Assembly: GCA_016801845.1 (NCBI GenBank)
Contig: CM028913.1
Coordinates: 23,774,065-23,838,064 of the forward strand
DNA from: Polydactylus sextarius
Taxonomy: Eukaryota; Chordata; Actinopteri; Polynemidae
Direction: 5' to 3'
DNA: 64,000 nucleotides
In this document: positions 58,201 through 64,000 of the stretch, in pieces
How the letters are laid out: each line of letters opens with the position of its first letter
How positions within the stretch are numbered: position 1 is the stretch's first letter
The notes under the pieces: model-generated
Database searches by the model: none
Seen by the model: the letters and a program-made list of their open reading frames with translations, nothing else
Told to the model about the DNA's origin: nothing
Translations under genes and position numbers: made by a program

Positions 58201-59215
58201 GAGCCCCCCGGAGCCCCTCACACAGGCTGCTCCGCTAACCAACCTGCTAACAGATAAATAAAAAAGGCCACAGGTTGCTCAGACCTGAACCTGACGCCAA
58301 CAAAAAAAACAGAGACGGCGAGCGGTTTGATTCAGCTTTTGATCCGTGCCACAAGAGAAATCTTATCTCATGAGTCAAGTCTCATAAAATGGATCGACTC
58401 TTCACTGATGTTTAAAAAAAAAAAAAAAGACACCTGAGTGGATGTTTTATTATCTACAGATAAACTTTAACCCCGAGACGCCCGCAGCTGATTACACAAC
58501 CCACTTGAGGATCCTATTTTTAAATTTAAACATCATTTACATTTATGTTCCTACAACTTGAGGTTTTATCGCCCGATTCCCACGCTGGTTATCACACATA
58601 TTCGTTTCATGTCACGAATACACAACTAATGGCTTTTGTCCTTCAGGATGTAAACAACATTGACAGGATATTGTTCCTAAACGACGGCGCTGACAGGACT
58701 TCATAGACGACGCACACGTATTTACACAAAAACCCACAAAACGAGTCGGTGCAAAGTGATCGAAGGTCGATGATGATGATGATGATGATGATGATGAGCA
58801 GCAGCAGCCACAGAGGAGACAAAGGAGTCTGTTGATACCTCAGCGGAGGTAAATATAGCGTGGATGCATACCAAAACAAGTGGGAGGACAGATAAAGAAA
58901 CGCTCCTTTATCAGAGAGGATACAAACTTGTGTGACTCCACTGACCCGAGAAATGATAAACAGCTTGTAAGAGTCAGATTTATCACAACATACGTTTTAA
59001 CCAGAAAATAAAGACAAGATTTAATAATAAATAAATTGTCATACTGTGAACACAAACAGACGAGTACGTGACAACATTTACACACCATCAGGTTTCCAAA
59101 AAAAAAAAAAAAAGAAGTTCAAGCAGTGAAATATTTGCAAGTCGATGCAAAACAAAGGGAATGTGTGTGTACATGTACGAAGAGTAATGACACAACTCCA
59201 TGTCAAAATATCCAC

Positions 59216-59281
<66 letters not shown>

Positions 59282-59400
59282 GCAGTAGCTGAAGGTTTCA
59301 AGGGAAAAACAAACTCGTCTCCAACTCGTACCTTGATACTCAGGTAGTTGTCACAACTCCGGGACTTTGCTCTGGAGTGCATTTTCCCCAGTGACAGCAT
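35488..59400 (-). CDS. plekhg4b: Rho guanine nucleotide exchange factor, PLEKHG4B type
   Basis: Twenty-three coding exons (5' to 3'): 59332-59400, 55496-55693, 52943-54152, 48818-49027, 48396-48519, 47179-47272, 46520-46606, 46263-46379, 45863-45961, 45603-45745, 45149-45287, 44994-45062, 44508-44672, 43560-44422, 42523-42772, 42184-42273, 40571-40795, 40213-40383, 39949-40126, 39292-39408, 38920-39195, 37829-38102 and 35488-35518. Phases agree at every junction: 5199 bases, 1732 residues. Domains: a conserved N-terminal module (residues about 25-230, containing DNCIQSTLSALYRPF and LLFYHEGWPLCIHEKV); a Ser/Arg-rich linker; a CRAL-TRIO-like region (about 470-665); spectrin-like helices (about 665-960); a second Ser-rich linker; DH (about 1197-1384, ISTEREYVRSL and YLLKPIQRMSKYALLLKDL); PH (about 1385-1500); and the tail KRPHSTISNSSTSSSSSQSS, a PLEKHG4B hallmark. 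It would activate Rho-family GTPases at the actin cortex. PLEKHG4 is the main alternative. Met7 (59382) has the better Kozak context. The last two exons are less certain. Confidence 0.88.
36259..36339. repeat. (CAA)n(CAG)n trinucleotide run
   Basis: CAA repeats interrupted by CAG, ending in eight CAG units, in the last intron of plekhg4b. It is not translated in the gene model. Confidence 0.95.
36898..37306. repeat. 409-bp dispersed repeat, copy B
   Basis: The second near-identical copy of 3781-4189, same orientation, here in the last intron of plekhg4b. Only two substitutions and no gaps were seen when the copies were read side by side. Confidence 0.85.
41536..41972. mobile_element. TTAA-flanked fold-back element, copy C (left arm missing)
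   Basis: In plekhg4b intron 16. It opens at the internal hairpin ('cagatcagcagattcatcat') and continues through the full right arm to 'gacgtcactTTAA'. It is about as long as copy B minus its left remnant and very similar to it, including 'ttatcagtacttcagtttat' and 'gcttggctgactgcccc'-like text ('gtttggctgactgcccc'). Confidence 0.78.
43189..43224. repeat. (TA)n microsatellite
   Basis: A TA run of about 36 bases in plekhg4b intron 14. The phrase 'agccagaagggggtgaacta' before it recurs as 'agccacaagagggtgaacta' near 43468, a short local duplication. Confidence 0.9.
44698..44850. repeat. dispersed repeat with GGCTGACTTCCTGTTGGG motif, copy 1
   Basis: Shares with 47895-48045 the series 'gctaacatttgcac', 'aaatggctgacttcctgttg', 'agctctaagaggcttttttg' and 'actgaatttcatacatgt', same orientation. 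This text is widespread in fish genomes in my recollection. It lies in plekhg4b intron 12. Confidence 0.65.
45353..45570. repeat. diverged relative of the 409-bp repeat
   Basis: Contains 'gtctgagggttgatgaatgg', 'gattgttgtagctccatgtt', 'ttaaagtgctggataaactt' and 'aacatgtacttgtactttta' in the same order as copies A and B, but with deletions. It lies in plekhg4b intron 10 and ends close to exon 10. Confidence 0.7.
47895..48230. repeat. dispersed repeats in plekhg4b intron 5
   Basis: The first part (to about 48045) is copy 2 of the repeat at 44698-44850. The second part (about 48068-48225, 'ccaacactcatttattgg' to 'ttttcaaaccagtttgaagc') matches 50840-50985 ('caaacactcatgttttgg' to 'ttttcaaaacagtcggaggc'). 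Neither has a frame. Confidence 0.6.
49669..50504. mobile_element. TTAA-flanked fold-back element, full-length copy D
   Basis: About 836 bases with arms of roughly 300 bases. The left end TTAA-ACTGACAGTCCAGAG mirrors the right end CTCTGAACTGTCACT-TTAA. Inward, 'ccagtttgaccgtcttttgt' mirrors 'acaaaagacggtcaaactgg', and 'tagggtccctacacataaac' mirrors 'gtttatgtgtagggacccta'. Left and right arms look more than 90 percent identical. The centre (about 49985-50180) holds shorter hairpins built on 'cagcagattcatcatttt'. No transposase is present. TTAA borders suggest, but do not prove, mobilisation by a piggyBac-type enzyme. It lies in plekhg4b intron 3. Confidence 0.85.
50840..50985. repeat. dispersed repeat, relative of 48068-48225
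   Basis: Same orientation and same order of blocks ('ctaaaactgaacctcaaccc' against 'ctaaaactgaacataaacct'). It lies in plekhg4b intron 3. Confidence 0.55.
54262..54610. repeat. diverged relative of the 409-bp repeat
   Basis: Contains 'ggctccatcttaaagg', 'gttgtagctctatgttttaa', 'agtgctggataaacttcata', 'gtaaatactagatacttta' and 'tctgtacttctactttagtg' in the order of copies A and B, with a deletion in the middle and many substitutions. It lies in plekhg4b intron 2. Confidence 0.7.
55694..59331 (-). other. plekhg4b: plekhg4b intron 1
   Basis: No further exon is seen between coding exons 1 and 2. It contains a GGAC tetramer run (57398-57413), a TG run (57957-57977), a GAT run (58767-58797) and a CA microsatellite (59221-59278) starting about 53 bases into the intron from the exon-1 donor. 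Confidence 0.55.
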
Positions 59401-59538
59401 TTAGAAAAAGATTTTAAAAAAATAAAAAAATAAAAATAATCCTCAAAACGTCAGTGAATAAATAAATAAGTGTAATGATCCAGTGTGGTGGAAGTCAACA
59501 GGTCTGCTGCTGCCATGTCGCTCTAGTCTCTGCTGCTT

Positions 59539-59577
<39 letters not shown>

Positions 59578-59824
59578 TGCTGTGGTGTTGGCAGCTGGAG
59601 CAGACTAAACTAAACTAAACCAAACTCCTGCCGGAGCGTGAGAGAGGGAGTCACTCATCCTCCCTCCCTTCCCTTCCCTCCCCTACCTCCCTCCGTCATA
59701 ACCTCCCCCGCCCTGTTGCTGCTGCTGCTGCTGTTGAAGCCTCTTCCAGCTGGATAAATGCAAACTGCTGCAACTTTAGAAAAAACACACACACATACTA
59801 CCTGCACACACACATGCAAGCACA

Positions 59825-59858
<34 letters not shown>

Positions 59859-62160
59859 GGGTTAGACCCCCCCCTTTACCTCCTCCACCTCCTCCCTTGA
59901 CCCCTTGCACCCCTATACCCCTGTCACAATAGTCTGTCTTTGTCCCGTCAATACAAATGAACCGAGGGTTTCAGCTTATTCTGCTGCTTTTTTAAAAAAA
60001 AAAAAAAAAAAAAAGGAAAAGAGAAAGGAAGACATCAGCACAGGATTGAGGTGAAGGCAGGGGACTATAAGTTAACATTCCTCCATGATGACATATGACA
60101 AGCGTCACAAACAAAAAAAAAAGCCCCTAAACGAGACGTCAAACCTTTTTTTTTTGTGTGTTAAACTCCAGGAATGTAGCGTTTCTTGCGATAGAGAGAA
60201 AAAATGTGACGATGTTGTTGTGTGCCAGCTCGTGTAAAACAGAGAAGCTAGTGAGGATGGGTAATTAAGTTGGTTTAAATTTAGGAGGAGAAAGAGGCGC
60301 TGGATTCCTGTCAAGACGTCATTAGAAGAAACCAGACGACACGACACAACCAACACGCCATTTAGTTAGAGTTACGCTCCAAAAGCATCATGGGAAGTGA
60401 AACACTTTGATGCAAAACTTCACAAACTGTTATATATACAGTAGATCTACATTTAGTCACATGTATATATCTACGGTATAATCAAACACACACATACCTC
60501 ACATGTGCTCTATGCAAATATACACTGGTCCCGTCTCCAGCTCATTATGTTTGTGCCACAGTTGACCCTATAATTTCTTTTTTTTTTTTTTTCACGAGGC
60601 TGGTTTCACTGTCAGCGAGGGTAGATTTTTCTTCTTCTTCTCCTCCTTTCAAGTCTTTTTTTTTTTTTTAAACTTCGTATTCATCTAATTAGGTTTGAAA
60701 CTGCTGCACATGAGCCACAAAATGGGTCAAGTCGAAGTCAACAAAAAGACAAAAAAAAAGCTCTGCAGGTCGGCACACGTCCAAGGTGAAGACGGTGAGA
60801 TGACCGAGCTGCAGCCGCGTGGTTGCTACTGATGTCGTCTGTGTTTTGTTTTTATTTATTTCTTTTAAAGAATCTTCTACTCCTATGGATTTATTCCCAA
60901 GTTGACAGTAGAAAGATGACGGGAAATGAGTGGGAGTGACCGAGCGGCAGAGGTCGGTCCCCTGAAACTGCTCTCGTAGTGGGAACATTGTGGTCCACCA
61001 CGGTCCACGTCCTAAAACCAGAGCGGCCGGATCTTCAACTATTTCTATTTTTAAAAAACAGAGAATTATATTTAAATCAACACAAAACTGCCAAGATTTT
61101 TTCCTTTCAGGAAAATGGACAGAAAGACAGAGACAGAGATCTGTGTGTTTTTATTTTTATTTCTAATCTTTTCCCAGAAACATCTGCTTTAATGTAATCT
61201 AACACATCTTCACCATCCGGTCTTTAAATCCTCAGTTTTAACTAATTTATTTATAAATCCACCAGATAAAAAAGACAGATCTCACACATCATCACCTACT
61301 GTGAGTGATTTATTTACATTCAGCTTATGATTCGCTTCATTTAGCATCAATAGAAGGATCAGCGTCGAGTTGAAAGATGAAGTTTTAGACGTTTAATCTG
61401 TTTAATCTGGTAAACAGACGCATAAAGACCGAAACTGGTTAGAAGATAAACACCAAAACCTTCCATGTAAACTTTGAAAAAGTCATTCAGGAGTTTTTTT
61501 TTTTTTTTTTTCAATTAAATAAATTGTTGTAGAGTTAAAATAAAATGAATTAAAAAGTTGTGGCCTTTTTAAACGCATGTAATTACAAATTTTAACTAAT
61601 TTCAACTCTGGTTTCTTTCTCCGTAACATTAAAGATGTGCTACAGTTTAAAAGTTTTAATATCTGGTTTACGTAGACTACAAAGACCGAACCAACCGTCC
61701 TTAAATAAGACGGAGAATTACCTTTTTATGTCTCATTTAATCTGGTAAAGAGACGTATAAAGATCAGTTCATTTCATCTACATTTAATCAGGAGGTTATT
61801 CATTCAGGTACTTTTTAAAAAACTTGTTTTTACCACTAAAGTTAAGTGATTTAGTTAAGTATAATTACATAACAATGTGACCTTTTTAATACCGTGTCTA
61901 ATATCCTACTAAGATCTAGTCTACATAAACCACAGAAACCAGACAAATCATCTCTAAATAACAGATCTGTTCTACTAAACCGTTGTAGCTCGACTTGACT
62001 CAACCTGAGCAATCAATGGAGCTGAGTCGATACTAATGTTTAATCCTCCATTAATGTTTACTGATGTTTTTGTGTCGTGACGTCGCAGCAGTTTGACTCC
62101 ACTCACCACATTCACGTGGAGGAGGAACCAAACTGTGATGGAAAACAACGTGTCTGCTAC

Positions 62161-62214
62161 CAGACTGAGTAGAGTCCAGTAGAGTCCAGTAGAGTCCAGT
62201 AGAGTCCAGTAGTA
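62161..62214. repeat. 10-bp minisatellite AGTAGAGTCC
   Basis: Five direct copies of the decamer follow 'ccagactgag', which also precedes a single copy at about 16928. The spurious WTLLDSTGLY-type frame on the minus strand is this repeat translated. Confidence 0.9.
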
Positions 62215-62595
62215 GAGACACAACCACTCTTGTTGCCTTCAAAACTTGAAAACTAAACATCTACATGGTAAACATCACCTTCATGCAATGCATCTTGGGA
62301 TATATTAGGCTGTGAACCTTTGCATCTCCAGAAAAACGAGGCTGGACTTGTCGGCCATATTTAAAATCAGCCTTTGAACCGAAACAAACAAGTCACCTGT
62401 GACGTGATTGATGACGAAACGAGCCCCTAAACTGTGACACATTATAAGAAACTACCCAGCATGCATTTCTTCTGTTTTCTAGCTTTAATAAAATATTCCC
62501 GACCATATTAAAACGAATGAAACATTTACTTTGTTGCAACGGTGAATACGATTTGTGCTCTTATCGTGTTTGTCGTTCCTCTGTGGTCACTAGAC

Positions 62596-62598
<3 letters not shown>

Positions 62599-62651
<53 letters not shown>
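62599..62651. repeat. (GT)n microsatellite
   Basis: About 26 uninterrupted GT units. Confidence 0.97.
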
Positions 62652-62652
<1 letters not shown>

Positions 62653-63210
62653 CCTGATGATTGAGGTCAGCAGCATGCCCTGCTGCACTGGGATAAACAG
62701 AACAAAACAACACTGTGTCCCGGAGCCAAGATGTTTTGAATTCAGGGGGTGATTTATTTCTTTCATCACTCAGGTTTCTCATGTGATAAAAGACTGAAAT
62801 AAATAAATAAATAAATAAATTAAATAATAAATCCGTCTGTGAGCTCGGTTTGTCTTCACGAAGCTCTTGAACGACACAACATCGGCTCAAGAATCGAAAA
62901 CTTTTCCTGTTTTTTTTTCCACGAACGACCTCGAGGTTTAAAATTAGCCTCATTTACGCAGGATTCTGGTAAACAATATTTATGTGATCTGAAAAAACAG
63001 ATAGGGGGCGCTCCCTGGGGGGTGGCACACGATCTGATAAACCCTTCAAGGGAACAAATTAGTTGGAGGATGACAGGAGGAGGAGGAGGAGGGAGCTGCT
63101 GCTTCATCATTTGTCATCATCATATCAGAACTGTAACTTTGCAGATTAGACAGATTCAAGGGAGGACAGACGCAGTGGTTGTTTGGATAAAGTTTTTTTT
63201 TGGGGGGAGT

Positions 63211-63367
63211 AAACACACACACACAAACATTCAACCAACCTTTATCCAAAATGACAAATTAACAACTTAAATTAAAGAATTTGAATTTAAAATGAGATAA
63301 TCTTGTTATAAAAGATGTGTAGATGTAAAGCACATCTACACAACTTACACAACACAACAGTAATGCG

Positions 63368-63463
<96 letters not shown>

Positions 63464-63583
63464 CGCACGCATGCACACACACTCAACCAAACTTTAACCA
63501 GAACAACTAATTGACGACTTAAGTTAAAAATGTAAGTTTAAACTTAGAGTTATCACTCGTGACAAGTTGTGTGTAGATGGGTT

Positions 63584-63662
<79 letters not shown>
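63211..63662. repeat. tandem duplication carrying two CA microsatellites
   Basis: Two diverged direct copies, each with a unique part followed by a CA run. Copy 1 has 'cattcaaccaacctttatcc', 'acaacttaaattaaagaatt' and 'gatgtgtagatg', then (CA)43 at 63372-63457. Copy 2 has 'cactcaaccaaactttaacc', 'acgacttaagttaaaaatgt' and 'ttgtgtgtagatgg', then (AC)39 at 63585-63662. The phrase 'cagtaatgcgcacgca' borders the first CA run on both sides. Confidence 0.75.
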
Positions 63663-63663
<1 letters not shown>

Positions 63664-64000
63664 AAACTGTGGAATGTGACACCTTGGTCCAACCTCACTT
63701 CGTACCAACCTCACAGGCCACCCAGCAACTCTTATTATGAAAAACTTTAAATCTTCAACCATTTATATTTTACATCATCATCATCGTTAAAATCATTTTA
63801 AACTCACACGTATCATCTCTAAAGGAGCAAAAACATCCAGAAAATGCAATTAGATTAAAAAATGTCGTTATATTGCAAAAGTTCAGGTAATTCAAACCAA
63901 CTACACAAGTATTTTCACTGCGTCTGAAACAAATGAGACAAAATATCTCTGTTCAGTTCAGTGTTCTAGAATGTAAATGTTTTGTAAAATGATTTAAAGT

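Larger units (their letters stand above)
59401..64000. other. no gene seen; plekhg4b upstream region and simple repeats
   Basis: The part nearest exon 1 (59401-59720) is the likely 5' UTR/promoter of plekhg4b. It contains a TG run (59542-59576), CCCTCC-rich sequence (59660-59700) and CTG/CAG runs (59714-59732 and 59828-59856). Beyond 59900 there are only A/T runs, microsatellites and short spurious frames. I saw no splice-bounded coding exon on either strand. Confidence 0.5.

Noticed and set aside
35488..59400. Assignment of the RhoGEF to ARHGEF40 or PLEKHG4
   Set aside because: ARHGEF40 shares the N-terminal module and PLEKHG4 the DH/PH order, but KRPHSTIS followed by the Ser/Gln run and DLPQDLRGKRSIIFGN fit PLEKHG4B best. 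PLEKHG4 stays as the second choice.
62561..63270. Frames of 130 and 143 residues on either strand
   Set aside because: They consist of GT/CA repeats and surrounding non-coding text; no motif and no splice context.

Overview
The window is a stretch of vertebrate chromosome, almost certainly from a ray-finned (teleost) fish. It has intron-split genes with consensus GT-AG splice sites, many long CA/TG and TA microsatellites, short AT-rich introns and several families of small DNA-transposon-like repeats. The encoded proteins are close to their vertebrate orthologues. The teleost assignment is inferred from this style plus the presence of MS4A-like genes and compact introns. No species can be named from the sequence alone.

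Layout, left to right. (1) 1-11244, minus strand: the 5' end of kif13a (kinesin-3 motor). Only its first two coding exons are inside (11190-11244 and 10804-10894). The left 10.8 kb is its second intron, filled with three unrelated local repeat arrays, and the rest of the gene lies beyond the left edge. (2) 13091-14317, minus: nhlrc1 (malin), a single-exon RING/NHL ubiquitin ligase. kif13a next to nhlrc1 matches the human 6p22.3 neighbourhood. (3) 16593-23296, minus: ptdss1 (phosphatidylserine synthase 1), complete in 13 coding exons, 469 residues. (4) 26670-27962, minus, and 30075-34619, plus: two small four-helix membrane proteins of the MS4A (CD20-like) type, arranged head to head. (5) 35488-59400, minus: a Rho-family exchange factor best matched to PLEKHG4B. 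It reconstructs as 23 coding exons in one continuous 1732-residue frame, with an N-terminal conserved module, CRAL-TRIO-like and spectrin-like regions, then DH and PH domains. (6) 59401-64000: no gene seen, mostly simple repeats.

The genes do not form a pathway. They act in microtubule transport, ubiquitination linked to glycogen metabolism, phospholipid synthesis, membrane/immune-cell signalling and Rho signalling. The more unusual content is in the non-coding DNA: a long fold-back palindrome at about 23966-24545 with YY1-like cores; a TTAA-flanked fold-back element family with one full-length copy and three deleted copies; a 409-bp repeat present twice, 33 kb apart, with only two differences found by eye; and TG tracts placed directly before two frame-critical splice acceptors of ptdss1. 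I found no operon, CRISPR array or other prokaryote-like system, and nothing I would call a new protein system. All identifications are from reading the sequence and remembered family sequences. No database search was run.
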